A stretch of 64,000 nt of DNA from Coprinus comatus. Taxonomy: Eukaryota; Basidiomycota; Agaricomycetes; Agaricales; Agaricaceae. This document shows positions 37,003 to 50,370 of the stretch, piece by piece. The notes under the pieces are model-generated. The model was not told where the DNA came from. It saw nothing but the letters and a program-made list of their open reading frames with translations, and did not search any database. The stretch is taken from the NCBI GenBank assembly GCA_034638255.1, contig JAWPGT010000048.1, positions 1-64,000 on the forward strand, in the 5' to 3' direction. Position 1 is the stretch's first letter; each line of letters opens with the position of its first letter. The position numbers and the translations under genes were made by a program.

Positions 37003-38105
37003 TAGTTGTAGCCGGTACCTGTGAAGTATCGAATAGCTCGTGCAATTAGACGATTAGACCTATACCACAGGGAAGAAAGAGAGAAATTTGTGATGTAGAA
37101 AACGATTGGGCCTAATGATATTTATAAGAATAGATGACGAGAGGAACGGACCATGCATGGAGCATGGGATGCCCCAACCATGGACATAGGGACTTAGGGA
37201 GCTTCCTCAAATTCCCGCATGCGTACCTCACAAGCGTATCACGGCGAGGGTCGTTCTCTTCTTACACGACTAGTACACCTTCCACATTTCCAAATCTGCA
37301 GGCAGTGGTGCCGAAAGTCAATGAAGATCAAGACACTAGTGGCCGTTCAGGTATAAGATTGACTTCACAGTCAAAAGCCAATGAAAAATCGAAGAGTCCT
37401 AAACACGTGTAGAAATGATGGATTTAGTTTTGAGTGAGGGTCGAAGGGCAATACAAACTTTATAGGACGAGATAACCGCAACCGCCGGCTCTTGCGGTTT
37501 TAACCTATACCGGATGTTAGCCGAACATTGTATGAATACTTGGCGTGGTTCTGAAAGTCCGTCCAATGGCATATTTGGATGAGTTCTAGTTAGGATCCTC
37601 TCGTGCTTGGAGTAGTGGTGTGAGGATCATTTCCGAGGGAGCGGATATGACCACTCAGCGCAGAGAGGTGTACTGAGAGGAGGTGTAGAAGCTAACAGAT
37701 TGTGTCTCACATACATATGGTGAACTCTAAATGACCACCAGCTCAAAGCTATTTTTAGTCCTGTAATATACGGCAGATATACGGCCGACGAAATTTTTTG
37801 AAACCCTGGTTATTAGCTGTTATTAGTAAACATACTTACCTATACTTGCCTCGTGGATCAATAACAACGATGACTCGTGGGTGAGGCTTTCTCCATGGGG
37901 TACTTTTTAGGGCCCACCACCATCAATGAAGAAAGATGTACGTACACGGAAATAACTTCCGAGCTGATGGTCGGATTGATTTCAAGTAACCACATAACAG
38001 AAAGTTGCGCATAAAATCCAGGCTCTAGATTATTTTCTTCCATTCAGGTTTCAACCGATGAAGTACACACCATAAACACATGCAAGTATCCAAATATAAG
38101 AAAAC
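37003..38105. other. Intergenic, MFS upstream region
   Basis: Plus-strand open frame 37134-37412 (92 codons) has no recognisable feature. No gene is confirmed. Confidence 0.4.
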
Positions 38106-40300
38106 TCATAGCAAGCCCATACCACGCAATTCTTCTCTTTCCTCCGTCAGTTTTTCAATTTCCTTCAGATCGATAATCTTGAACATCCAGTTATACCAGC
38201 TTCCTCCACTGCGCCCACTAGGAAGGTGCATGTCCTCCAGTAGTTCGTCGGAATATTGAGGCCATCTGAAATCTATCAACAAAATACCATCGAAGGAAGA
38301 GGAGGATGCTTACGACCATAGATGCATCGCCGAACTCGTGCTTTCATTCAAATGGCCCAGTATTCCTGGGAAACGCTTTTCACACCACCTACTGTGCCGA
38401 TCTGCTTCTTCTAAAGCAAGTTCGGGAGTCGCAGGAAGTCGAAGCCTATCGCCAAGAAAATAGGAAGAAATCCAGTGTGCCATTACCTCAAAAACGTAGC
38501 CATTGTTTCCTGTAAGCTAGATACTCGGATGAGTGGCGTGTAAGAAGGTGGAGTTGAAAAGACGTACAACAGCACCATTGATAGCAAAGTCCCGCTTCTG
38601 GACATTGTTCGCAGGAACTATGCCTCTGTAGATGGAAGTAGCGGCAGGCGGCTTTGCATTCGGTCCTTGAAGATGGTCCTGAGGTGGGTTGCGCAATGAG
38701 CTATATGATAACCAGGGATCCACGTCTAAGGCTGCAGGTGACAGTGTTCGCCTGCGGATACCAAGCGTTTTGGCGGTGTCCACTTCACAAAGCCTGTCAG
38801 CCAAAAGCAAAAGCTAAAGATGAGCGGAAGCTGATGCTTACTATCGAAGATATCCTCCCACGAGGATCGATACCCTGTAGCTAATATGACGACATTTGCT
38901 GATACCTTCCTACCATCATCGAGAAGTACTGCGTTTTCGTTTTGTGCATAGCCAACCGCATGTGCAGGGGTGTATAGTTTTATTTTTCCTTGGTTCGCAA
39001 GAGAGTAAAAAGACGTCGGTCGATATACTCCTTCGTCATTAATTCGAGAGTCCCAGAGGAATGATTTAACATTGCGCAAAGGGGAATCTTTGGGAAGATG
39101 AAAGGTGTGGAACTGCGAATGGTTAGACTCTAGGCTCAAGTTCCAGAAATCAGTATTTCTCACACTCTCTCCGATGAGGCGATTGAACATAAATCGGACG
39201 ATCATTGAGCCGAGCCATGTTTTGTGAAGGAAGCGTCTTTGGGGCAAACGTGAGTACAGACCAATGGAATAGAGCACACCGCAAAACTCACTCGAAGCCT
39301 GAACGCAGAGTGCTGTATGGGGAAAGAGCGGAGAACGCTCTGTGTAGCTAATGAGCATCACGCAACTTGTAATCAGATATCCAATTATCGTACCTGCTTT
39401 TACGCAGATGATCTGGAACAGGTTTGGGAGACGCAAGATACGGCTCCAATTCTCTATAGATAACTGATACGGATCTTCCTTCGCTAGCAAGGTACGCTGA
39501 CATACTAAAAAAGAAAACATGCGTGAGAGCCATTCGAAAATGTGTAGGGAAACCGTACTCTTGAGCAGATTTTCCACATCCAACGATGACTATTTTTCCA
39601 CCATCAAAGCTGTCCGTCGATGGCTTGACACTTGCGAGGATGTTGGGAAGCTGTTCTTGGAATTTACTTGAGTGAATTATGAGGCCTCGGTACCGAGAGG
39701 CTTCCGCAGATCGCTCCCCGAGACAGTCAGGAACATTAGATCGGCTATTTCCCTGAGGCACCTTAAGTATCGCAGCCTTCACATGATAACTTATCACACT
39801 TACGCCAGTGCATAGAACAAGTTTGGAAAAATGAAGAATTTCAGAGTTTTGTGTCTTTCGATCTTCCACGGTGACCATCCAGCCAATCTCATTTTCCCCG
39901 CGTTTAATGTTGATAACTTCTGTCTGATATCGAATCCGGTCTCCTATGTATTTTTGGGCGAAGGTTTGCATATAGTTGGACATGATTTCTCCAGTCAGCC
40001 TTCCTCCCGTACCACGAGCATTTGTCGGTGTCTCCATCTGCATTGGTGAGAACCGTAGCTCCCCATGAACGCTAATGTCCATCAATGTCAACCTTAAGCA
40101 TGTTTTAATATTTGTATCACCCACTTGTTGAGCGTAAGTCCAGGATATACTTTGTCCTTAGCCCAGACACCCCCTGGTCCTTTGTCTTCAGTTAGAAGTT
40201 GAATGTTTTCAAACCCATCCTTGAGGAACGTATGGGCAGTAATGAGTGCAGCGGGGCCAGCACCGATGATACCAATAGCTTCATGTCGGGCGTTTGTCAT
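38106..40300 (-). CDS. Flavin-containing monooxygenase-like FAD/NADPH oxidoreductase
   Basis: It likely oxygenates a nucleophilic N or S atom, or acts as a Baeyer-Villiger-type enzyme; the substrate is unknown. The N-terminal FAD motif is AIGIIGAGPAALITAH, followed by GGVWAKDKVYPGL. The NADPH Rossmann motif is KIVIVGCGKSAQE (about 39575). ATGYRSSWEDIFD near 38880 is the late FMO-family signature. Later exons encode GNNGYVFEVMAHWISSYFLG, WCEKRFPGILGHL and a C-terminal helix KIIDLKEIEKLTEEREEL, with stop at 38106-38108. The start at 40300 is preferred because it lies just before the FAD motif; an upstream Met at 40390 would add 30 residues without similarity. Confidence 0.88.
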
Positions 40301-41963
40301 TTCAGTCGAGAGAAGGGGAAAACAATGAAAGATGGGAAGAGGCCTGCACCTCTGAAAGGTTAAATAGATTCCAAACTGAATGGATGCCACGGTGCCTTGA
40401 AAGAATGCGTGTCTCTTCTATCAAGAGTGGCTAAGTTCATGCGACCCCTAGGGTTGGACACGGAGATGAGTCTCGAAAGAGTGGTCATCACCAGTTGATC
40501 AAGTGTTTCGGTCAATATCCTACCCACGGGTGTTGCCAGGTGTACGCAGGGTCTGGTTCAAGATGTGTAGGTGTGTCAGGGTGTGTCCTGGGTGTGTCAA
40601 AGTAATTATTCCGCCAGTAGAGTGAATGGGCGTGGAGAAGTCTGGGAGAAGTCCAAGCCGAACCACCGAGTGTTGATTTTCCCATTTATACTGGCGTTTA
40701 TGCGGACCACATGTCTTTGGAAGTACACAGGGGCGCTATTCACGCATCACATCTGTCTGTTCATGGATATAGCAGGAGATGGTGATGCCAGACGGTGTGT
40801 CTTGGCCATGGACTCTAAGCTTGGACATGGCCGAGTAATAACATATTCGAACACTACCCCTGACCTTAAAAACCACAGTAAGGTTTTTAAATTAAGGTTT
40901 GGTTACACAATATTGAGGCGGAGCTCAAATAAAAATATCCCTTGCTGTATTTCGAAGTAGATGTACGCCACCATCCTATTATTGCCCCACAACGCTACAA
41001 CGATAAGTTTAGATACGTCAATTGGCTGAAGATCATCGAATTATGACGAGTCCCTCTACAAGTCGACAACGGGTGATGATTGATATTTCCATTAATTGCC
41101 AACACCCAAAACATCTCTGGGACGTTAGGTGTGTGGTGTATACGTGGGAAAAAGCCTCTTTGGCGTGTTTATTATTATTATGAAGATTACAAGACGTGGA
41201 TTGGAACCCATCACAATTACGTTCATACCAGCTCCTCGGTTCAAGCAGATGAAGACAACCTCAGTTGTGTTCAAGGCAATACTAGAGACCAATCGTCAAA
41301 CCTTCGCAGTAAACCTTGAAATCGGTTCAAGGTGATGATTTATGACGGAACGACCCTATGATTGCCCTACCTTACCCAACGACACAACCACTAATTTCTC
41401 ACGCACGCCAAAATTCTTTAGCATTAGAAGCTTTATGGCTGACTGCCTTAACGTCCTTTTTGTTTTGCCAGGTTGCTTCTCTCGAATTTTTATACATAGA
41501 CTCGCACTTGGAGACTCTCTATCTTCGTATGGACTCTATCCGCATAACGTTTAGACCACCTAAGGAAAAGTACTACATACTACATGGAAAATCCCCAGCG
41601 ACTAAGGGATGCCCGGAAATTGGTAGGCTTAATCAAGGTCAAACTTCCCAAGACGACATTTGTCATGGACTCTAAGCCTGCCCGGCGTAGCCGCATCTGA
41701 TGTATGTTTAACTTCTTATCCGGATGTGGGAAAAGGCGCTATAGCTTCATCTTCTAGAGGCAATATTATGAGGAATCATGAGGGAAGAGAAAAAAACATC
41801 AAATCTTCAAGTAACGAAGGTGTCAATACAGTAACAATGTTCAGGCTAATCCACTTTGAGTAAAGCTCCCCAATTGTCCAATAAGGGTTCGTTCGCAACC
41901 GGGGAACACTTCGAATGCCTTATAACGATATGGAGTGCTATGTCTTAAACTAAGCACGGTGAT
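40301..41963. other. Intergenic, no gene recognised
   Basis: Open frames up to 129 codons (40571-40960) show no motif. A GT-rich stretch with repeated GGTGTGTC lies at about 40548-40605, upstream of the monooxygenase. Confidence 0.4.
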
Positions 41964-44302
41964 ATGCCTATGCCACCTATGCCTGGTCCTAGTGTCGAAC
42001 TCGTGTGAGGATTATCATCATTAAATCATACAACTTTATCCCCCGTCTCTAACTATGATGTACCATCCAGTCTTGGGCCTATGCTTATTGGCGTTTTTGC
42101 TAACACAATCCTTTATGGCGTAAGTACCTATTCAAACTCTTACCGTGCACTATCACTTACTTCAGATCATTTAGATACTCGTTGTTCAGGTATGACCAAA
42201 AACTCAAGGTTACAACAACAAAAATATTAACATCCAGCCAGTCATTCATTTACTACCAAACATACAAGAAGTAACTTCCATTTCCTCATTCGTTAACATG
42301 CTACCGAGTTTCTCATACCCCTTTTCTCACAGAGATCCTTCATGGATTCGTTACTTCGTATGTTCTTTTCTTTCAATATCATGGGTTTTCTATCGACTCC
42401 GAATCTGATTTCATTCTTGAAACTTTCATCCAGGTCCTTTATCTATTTGTCATGGAAACGCTCAATACTGGTTTCAATATCGGAATGATGTATGAACCAT
42501 TAATTCGACGCTTCGGTAACTACACCAACGTTAATACTCATCCCATAAGACTAACGTTAGGCGGCTCATATCATTAGGAACCTTGCGAGCCATCACCGTC
42601 TCTCCTTACAGTACGTCACTTATTTTTATTTTATACTAGTCCCGAAGTACTAAGTTCCTACTATCACCTTGCAGTGTTGTCCGCAGGTAAGCCATAGGAG
42701 TCCGACTGCGACCCCACTCTAACGACCAACTTGTACCTCTTCTGCCTAGACCCAATTGTAACTGTAAGGATGATTCCCCTTCAGATTATTAGATTCTGAG
42801 TAGCCTGTGGCTAATAGTTACTAATATCGTCCAACATATTGACAGGTCATGATTTCAACACCTGTTCAACTATTCATGGCATGGAGAATCCAAATCATCA
42901 ATAAATCAATTTCAATCACTTCTATAATCATTTTCTTCGCCACTTGTGCATTTGTTGGAGGAGTTGCCACTACGATTTCTGTTACACTTATTCCTGAATA
43001 TTCAAGACTTCAAGAATTTCATGGAGCAGTGATTACTTGGCTAGCTTCTTCAGCTGTTGGTGATATCATTATTACAGCTTCCTTGTCTTGGTCCTTGGTG
43101 AGCCCTCGAAACTACTGTATAACTAACTAAATGAATTAATTATCATTGTTTTATGTCTTAAGTATAGAAGAAGAACAGGCTTCAGGCATACAGATGACCA
43201 AATCAGTCGTATCATGAGACGTAGGCTCCCTGGTCAACCTCGTTGTGCAACGGGTTTTCTGACCTCTGGAATTCTATTATATTAGTGACGGTTCAAACTG
43301 GTGCTATTACTGCAGCATCCGCAGCTGCAGACGTTATAATATTCATCCTTGTCCCTGTACGTTCATTCTATTTCGTGTTCATATAAGTCAAATTTCTCAT
43401 TATTTCCCTCTAACTCTAGCATACGACATTGTAAGAAGCTGGTTTTTTTGGCAGATCCGCACACCACCTAAACATCCTACCTCTTCTTTTGGATTATTGA
43501 TTATAGGAATTTTATTTGGGATTTTGCATTAGGGAAGTTATACACCAACTCCCTTTTAAGCACGTACGTTCTTTCTCTGACTATGTAATTTAGCAACTTT
43601 CTCTCTAATCTAAATCCTTTTTGTTTTGTTTCTTTTTTTACAAGACTCAATGCCCGTGCTGGATGGGATCATCTTACCGGAAACATGACCGATACACATA
43701 ATGTCCTTTTCGGTGATCAAGGGCTAACAAATACTACAGGATCCAGTGGTAGATTTGGTTCTTCGACGGATAGACAAATTAGTAAGGTGAGGTGTTAAAA
43801 CAATTTAATCTTCTGGAATGATTTTGTATTATCATATTAACGTAGCTACAACTACTACCTTGCAGGTTCCTAGTCAACGACATCCTGTTAGGCCACAAGT
43901 ATGTCCATATTTTTATTTTTATTTTTCTTCAATACCATGTCTATCACTGGTAATTCTCATCATTATAATTAGGGAGTATACGAATTAAACACCTACATCT
44001 CTTCAATCGGACTTCAATCCCGAGCAGACAATGATCACGACGCCGATTCAGATTCAAAAGCTTCAATTTGTCCAACAAGCCTTCGTGCAGGTGTTACTGC
44101 AAACTCGGATCTCGAAAAAGGCCCAGGATCCGGTATTTTTATCAACAGAGTGGTAGAAAGAGTTGTTCATGAAGATTATACGAGACCTAGGCCTGCTCCA
44201 AGTCGTCCTCATACCGCAGAGCAAAGAGGTTGTTGTCGCCATGATGGTGTTGGTGTTGGTATTGTACCATTGGAAACACCTCCTAGACCAAAGAGTCGTT
44301 GA
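41964..44302 (+). CDS. Seven-helix membrane protein, DUF6534 family
   Basis: A basidiomycete-expanded family of unknown function. Exon 1 reads MPMPPMPGPSVELV and joins, through an intron with donor GTGAGG, to LGPMLIGVFANTILYG. Then follow YKRDPSWIRYF, VLYLFVMETLNTGFNIG, GTLRAITVSPY, PVQLFMAWRIQI, a hydrophobic pair (ITSIIIFFATCAFVGG and GAVITWLASSAVGDI), TVQTGAITAASAAADVII and HTTLNFIWDFALGKLYTN, LLSTLNARAGW. These are the recurring family motifs. The C-terminus is a long hydrophilic tail ending PLETPPRPKSR. There are at least nine introns. The start was chosen because it is the only ATG that splices in frame to the first helix. Confidence 0.87.
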
Positions 44303-46000
44303 AGCCTTGAATGGTTGGTGTGTTGGTGTTGTCGGTTTGATATATTGCTTCGATTTCATATTTTCTTACTTCTCAAGTTCTCAACATGTTTACATCCATT
44401 CCTTTGAACTTGAACTGTCTTTCTATTTTTTATTTTGAAACTCAAGTACCCGAGTAGGTTCCGGATTGAAGGAATAGTTCCGTCCGTCGGGTTTACTTTA
44501 TTTTTGACAACTTTGAAGATATTGATGTTCGAATAAACATTTCGGATGTCTGAATTGTGTACTGTATAAATATAAATATACCAAAAGCACTCGGAGGAGA
44601 AGTGGAGGAGAAAGAGAAATATATATATATATATATAGGTTGATGTATTTGTGACTTCTGGATGATGATGGATATGGACATGTAAACTAGTCGGGAAACA
44701 TCATCGAAAGTTAGATGGAAGGAAAACAAAAACGAAATAGTACTTACTTAAATGATCTATCCAGTAGTCCAAATTGTAAAAACAGCTACTAGACTTGTTC
44801 GTCTTCTTTGTGACCACTCCAACATGATGTATGATGCATGGTATGATATGTCATACGTTATGTATGTCATCTATCATCCTGTAGATATCTATCCGCTATT
44901 TCAGTCGCATCAGTAAGTTCTATTGAATTAAAGAATCATTGACATCAGGAGTGACCATATTTTTTTCTTAGATATTCACTCAAACCCAAGCCCATGGTCC
45001 AACACCTTCCCACAAAAATCCAAGTTCCGAAGAAAGAATCCAATTCCACCTTAGCACCAGAATGTAAACCTTATTATACTAAATAAAAACTAACTTTTCT
45101 CTCGGATCAAATGGAAGAATACATAACTGTAACACAAAACCTTGAGGTTTGAGGTTTATGACGCCTTGGAAGTTGAGATGAGATGATCATTATCGTCAAA
45201 AAAGAACCCCACATATAATATAAATAATTGCGTCATACTAGGTCATACTTCCAATCTATGAGCCTGCCGGTAATTGTACCGTGTAACGGGTTGTGTTGTG
45301 GTGCAATGAGGCGAAATAATTAAAAAGAACATGTTGTACCTGGTACCCGAAGTCTAACCGGTTATGATAATTGGAATGGAATGGGTGTGACGATCATCTT
45401 AGTGTTTTAGCGGTGGTTGGACCTGTCTGTAAACATGCGCACCCTAGTTAAGAGTTCCGTCCGGGTCTGGGGATAGTTTCAGGTGACCAGTCACCTGAAG
45501 CAGGAGTGAGAGTTCCAAGACAGAAAGAATCATGATGCTGGTAAGCCGAAAGTACTTGACGTCTTCTATGAACAAGCATTTGTCTTGAAAGGGCGATTCT
45601 GATTTCAACGAGTAGCGCTTAAAAGCTTATGTTGTGGAGACAGGAAAAAGGATTGAGAATATAAGACAGCCGGAATCAAGCTGTCTGTTCATCCTAGACG
45701 CTGTAACCCAATTTTAAACCACCACTTCCAAATGAAACGCCACTTGTGAAGCATAGTCGTACACCACGAGTTTGGGGATCATTGATTCTTCTCCGTCCGA
45801 CCAAAAACCGCACAAACCAATCAAGAAAAAGTTCAGAATTCCTCTCGGTCAATAGGTGTCGTTTCTTTATGGATGGATTGAAAATTAAGAAAAGAAAAAT
45901 CCATTTTTGCGTACAAACTCTCTATACCATAATAACCAACTCCAATCTACACCTGCTGAACTCGGTGTTCTGTAATAATACCCGGGATCGAAAACGTTCT
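44303..46000. other. Convergent intergenic region between DUF6534 gene and ATP17
   Basis: No gene. Holds an (AT)n microsatellite (about 44618-44637), a stretch of overlapping ATG/CAT-rich short repeats (about 44820-44880), and a 22-bp perfect inverted repeat at 45478-45499. Confidence 0.45.
45478..45499. other. 22-bp inverted repeat with 2-base centre
   Basis: Arms TTCAGGTGAC and GTCACCTGAA are perfect reverse complements around CA. They include CAGGTG/CACCTG E-box-type hexamers. It may be a dimer-binding site or a hairpin. Confidence 0.7.
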
Positions 46001-46498
46001 CTAATGGGCGTTGTTCTTGTGGTGTTCTAATCATGTGTTCAGAAAGATATTTCGGTGCATGGAACGTGGTATACATACTCAAGTGCACTAAGAAATGAAA
46101 AAGAACAAGGTTAATCATGTGGCCTTTTCGAAACAGGATAAATGAATTATGACAAAAACACTCACTGTTATAGTCAATGGTATAACTGATACCGAAAATG
46201 GCGACAATGAGAGCAGCAAGAGGAGCACCAGACGCGTTCTTGCCGTTAAAGAAACGACCCTTGAAACCACTAACACGGGGAACAGCTTGACCTTTTGGAA
46301 GCTTGGAGTAGAAATCAACAAGAGGACCAAGGCCAGCACCGGAACCTCCAGACTATAATTTAGCAAACACAACATCATTATTATATTAGCATTTTTTGCG
46401 GTATTTTCTTCCGGGAAAAAACGCACGACAATTTTGGGAGTGGCAATCTTGGGAGGAACGAGTCCGCTGAGCTGACGACGAATGAGAGAGGCGTGCAT
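46001..46498 (-). CDS. ATP17: Mitochondrial F1Fo ATP synthase subunit f
   Basis: A small single-helix Fo subunit of the inner membrane. The protein begins MHASLIRRQLSGLVPPKIATPKIV, continues after an intron with LVDFYSKLPKGQAVP, RFFNGKNASGAPLAALIVA and the membrane part IFGISYTIDYN, and ends with HLKHHKNNAH. The last residues are split: the exon with MHL is followed by a GTATGT donor (near 46074) and the final exon AA-CAC-CAC-AAG to TAG 46001-46003. The longer reading through that intron gives no known similarity and was rejected. About 100 residues, the usual size. Confidence 0.92.
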
Positions 46499-49400
46499 TG
46501 TGGGTTATGGGAAGCGACGGTCGGGGTGGTTCGGGGGAGTAGGAATTTAGTGTTTGGTCTTCTTTGCCTCACAGCGAACACTCTGCGTAACACAGTCACG
46601 TGATATAATACTCTCTGTAACAAGCGCCGTTAATTACGGCGGTAATTTCAAGTTGTTGCAAAACACCCGCACCCTCAGAAGAAATAGGCTTCACTTCAAT
46701 CTCCAAGGCGAATACTTAATATTGGAAAATTATTGGTCGTTAAATAAAATTTGATAATCAGACCTCAAACTATCATACTCCACCGGATTTTGTAATTTTA
46801 GTTGTCATGGAAGGTTGCTCTACTCTACATGCGCATGTGGGGGTAACACAGAAACTTCAAAGGCCTAGATTCCCAGACCTCCAAAAATCGAATATCAAGT
46901 CAAATAGGCTCAACGTCAAGCTTCCGACAACGTTCTCTAATCTATGTCAGCTACATACATCAAATAAAGTTCTTGATCACAAATACTTTTTCTCCGAAAT
47001 ATCGGAGAGAGGGTCCCTGTTCTCCAAGAGAACAGCCGACCCACAAGAAAGGGTAAAGAGAACGATGTCATAGAAATAGTTTATTGTATAATGTATACAT
47101 ATACAGACTATGGTCAGCTGAGCTGTTCACAAGTAATGATCCAAGGTCCCAAACGGCGGACCCAATGTATGTCGCGGAGTTATAACTTGTTAAACTGATG
47201 AATCATCCCCCTTGCGTTTGTGTGGGTATGGGTATGATGTATGGTGTACATATGTGGCCTAATTATTGGATCTGCGGGTAAGGTAGTACTTGAAGCTTAT
47301 TTGCATATATCCCTATTGGCTAGATAACCACTAGCAAATACCCAACTGCCAACACCCTTTATTGGAGGATTGAATTGTAAAGAGGTAGATCATTCAAGAT
47401 TAGTCACTTTACAGTGGCGGAAGGAATGGTGTTGCGCAATTCCGTTGTTTTAAAGGTACTACTAGAGATAAGGAAATAAAATGGTCATTTTAGAGCCGTA
47501 GTAGGTGTCGTGATAAGAAAATTCGGCGAAGGGGCGGGTACTATCGAGTATCAGCATCTTATCATACTTTGACTTTGTTGCTAAAATGTTGTATTCACGT
47601 TGAATAACCTCTCACTATCGCTCGTAGACAGATCGTGGTGGGGAAATACAAATATTGCCTACCCGACCGCAAACTATGTGCATTAAGATTTCATGCCATA
47701 AGCGAGATAGTACAGTACGCGGATAAATTTCGCACTACTACTTCAAAAGTTGCCACACTCTAGAGTCCTGATGGATAAGCGCAAGCGCACTTTTAGCCAT
47801 TGACTATTCAGTTCTTACTTATCTCAAAGAGAGTCAATAACCAATTGGTTCCCCATGTCTCGTTAGCAAATCACGAATCACAATACGTCATAATCGCACG
47901 CCCATCCAATAAAAATAACACAACACATCAAAACGACGAATTACTTTTATGTATGTGACTACCTCGTGCAGTTGGACCGTGGCAAAAGTAGTGGGAAGGA
48001 GAAATATGAAAAGTGAACCTTATGACCTTGGTGCTCTAATCCAAAAGAGTATGATCAGCAGATCATGTTTATTATTGAAATGATTACTGATTTCGAAAAA
48101 CTAGACCCTCGCACACACACGTCATAGAAACACAAATAAGGTACATTGATTGACGGGAAAGATGCAGATGAAGAAATTACAATACAGGAAAAAAGAATCG
48201 AAAAAAGAGCGTACATGTAGGGTATCCGAAACGCTCGGGGAAGATGATGATAATAGCAGCCGGGGTGTTAAGTATGGTCAGAGGGATAGCGGGGGTGGGG
48301 GACGTAAATGACACAGCATTAACTGAGAACAGGACGGTTGGGGAAAGTATTGACATTATATTATCGTGTTCGAGAGTGAGTTTGCGTTATGACCTGCTGC
48401 GACCGCAGCTGCTCTCGATTGCTGCAAACGACATTGAAAACAGTATTCATCCACATTATCAATGTCTTTTTCGATTTCTTTTCCAAAGACCTTTATAAGA
48501 TGAAGATAGAGTCAATGACCTCTTGAGTCCCCTGAACAATCCAACGACGTAGAAGGGGATTGTCACCTTTAAACAGACGTTTGATCGACAACCTCGAGGA
48601 TGATGCAAACTTTGTTCACAAGTAGGTGATTCGCAGTCGACAATGGCTTCAATCATATGTCGTTGGAAGTGCTAAGGGGATTTAGCTTCTTGAGAATAAC
48701 AGTTAGTACCTAGGTAGACTGACTCCACAACGTCTCCAACGCGTTCCTTGACTATGGGAACAATGAGGTTGAGTCATAAATACAATTAAATGAAAGATAA
48801 ACGTACGCTATCCTTTGGCACATGTAACAGATAAGGAGAGAAATGTGGAGAGAGAAAGTATGTATGTGTGTGGTCCGTGGAAATGGAAATGAAGAATGGT
48901 GGGGGATCAAGCCAAGAGTATGAAACACGGGTTGTTCAAATAGTAAACTGGGCTGGTACAGGGACGGCGACTTCCACGGCCTTGCTGTTTAGTCGCGGGT
49001 TGAGAAGCCAAGGGGAATTCAAATCTACTATAAAAGATAATGATGGGTAATGTATTCACTCGTTCCGGGGCCACGAGTCACTGCTTCTTTTAAGGGAATT
49101 CTTCGTCACAAAAGGTGACTGCTGTCGTGAGACTGTTAACACATGTGCGAAAATAACGATAAGTAATGGAGTAAGTAGGGTTTACTATCTAATGACACCA
49201 TCGCCCCCCCTTCCGATCCGATGTTTAGGTTTGTTGCTCATCGGCATGTGACCCGTAACCTTCTGTATATTTCTCCTGTAACCTCTTGTAACGCTTTGTG
49301 GGGTTGTGTTGTTTATGCTATTGTGTTTTCTTTCGGATCCTAAATCAATTTGCCCTCTCCATTCCTTCTAGGCTTATTAATAGACATAACAACTGTCACC

Positions 49401-50370
49401 ACTTACACCGTCAAATCAATTATGTTAATACCATTCGGATGGATGTTGTTACTAAGCCAAGTGTGGTTGATAAACAGCGCAGGTCAAATTGTTCATCAGA
49501 AGTTTTGTTCTTCAAGAAAACCTCTACTTCGGCATGCCGCATTTACCTCCGTGAAGACCGTGTCACGACATATTATAAAACGTAAGAAATCCCCTATCTC
49601 ACAAAGTTGACAAGGGTCCCCGTCAAAGGAAAAAAGAAAAAGAAAAAATCATAATGTGTCAAGAATTCATTGAGATCTCGACATCACACATAGCCCGATC
49701 AATTGGAAATAAGCAAGGGTACAACACAAACGTATAGCGTGATATATCTAGTTGTGAGAACTTAAAGTGAAGTTTACAAACCAAAAAAATTAATAGGGAA
49801 AGTTCTTTCATAAGAAAAGAAAACCACAAACGAGCGACCCCTTGACGGGTCACAACCGAAAGTTTGACCATCGATAGTGGAGCGAATTTACTTGATGAGA
49901 CTTTAGATAATGATCCGCGCCTTGGCGTTTTCTCTAGTAGATCGACCGAACATGTATTTCTCTACTCGATTACTACTTCAAAGCAAAACCCGAGGTGTCT
50001 TGGGCGATAAGACCTATAAAATCATATCTTCCGCGGAAGCCAATTGATATTCTGATTTCATGGGACCATACAAACTAATTGTCATAAACTTCTCAACAAC
50101 TCGACAAAACAAACCACGGGATACTCAGATCTCATGTTACCCTTCTCTTTTGAATCACTAATATTATCAGAGTAAAAGAAGTGTAGTACAGATACCTCTC
50201 CCAGGGCTCTTAAATTCCTTTCGTGGTCGTAGTTCGTACCTGAGAAGAATATGCCAGTGACCACTGATTCAATCTTCCAATTCTTCATCTTCTCTCGTTC
50301 TGCCTATATGGATTTAGTTGGTTTATAATCCCCTTTCATCAAACGGTTACAAACAGCTCATACACAACAT
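46499..50370. other. 3.9-kb gene-poor region
   Basis: Both strands carry only short open frames without known motifs (up to about 95 codons). Possible small or noncoding genes cannot be excluded. A 12-bp palindrome AACCAATTGGTT lies near 47839. The stretch 50082-50288 on the minus strand has a weak open frame next to GPI16 that I could not identify. Confidence 0.45.

Noticed and set aside
45885..46118. Long C-terminal extension for ATP synthase subunit f
   Set aside because: Reading through the GTATGT donor gives no family similarity, whereas splicing gives the expected HLKHHKNNAH end.
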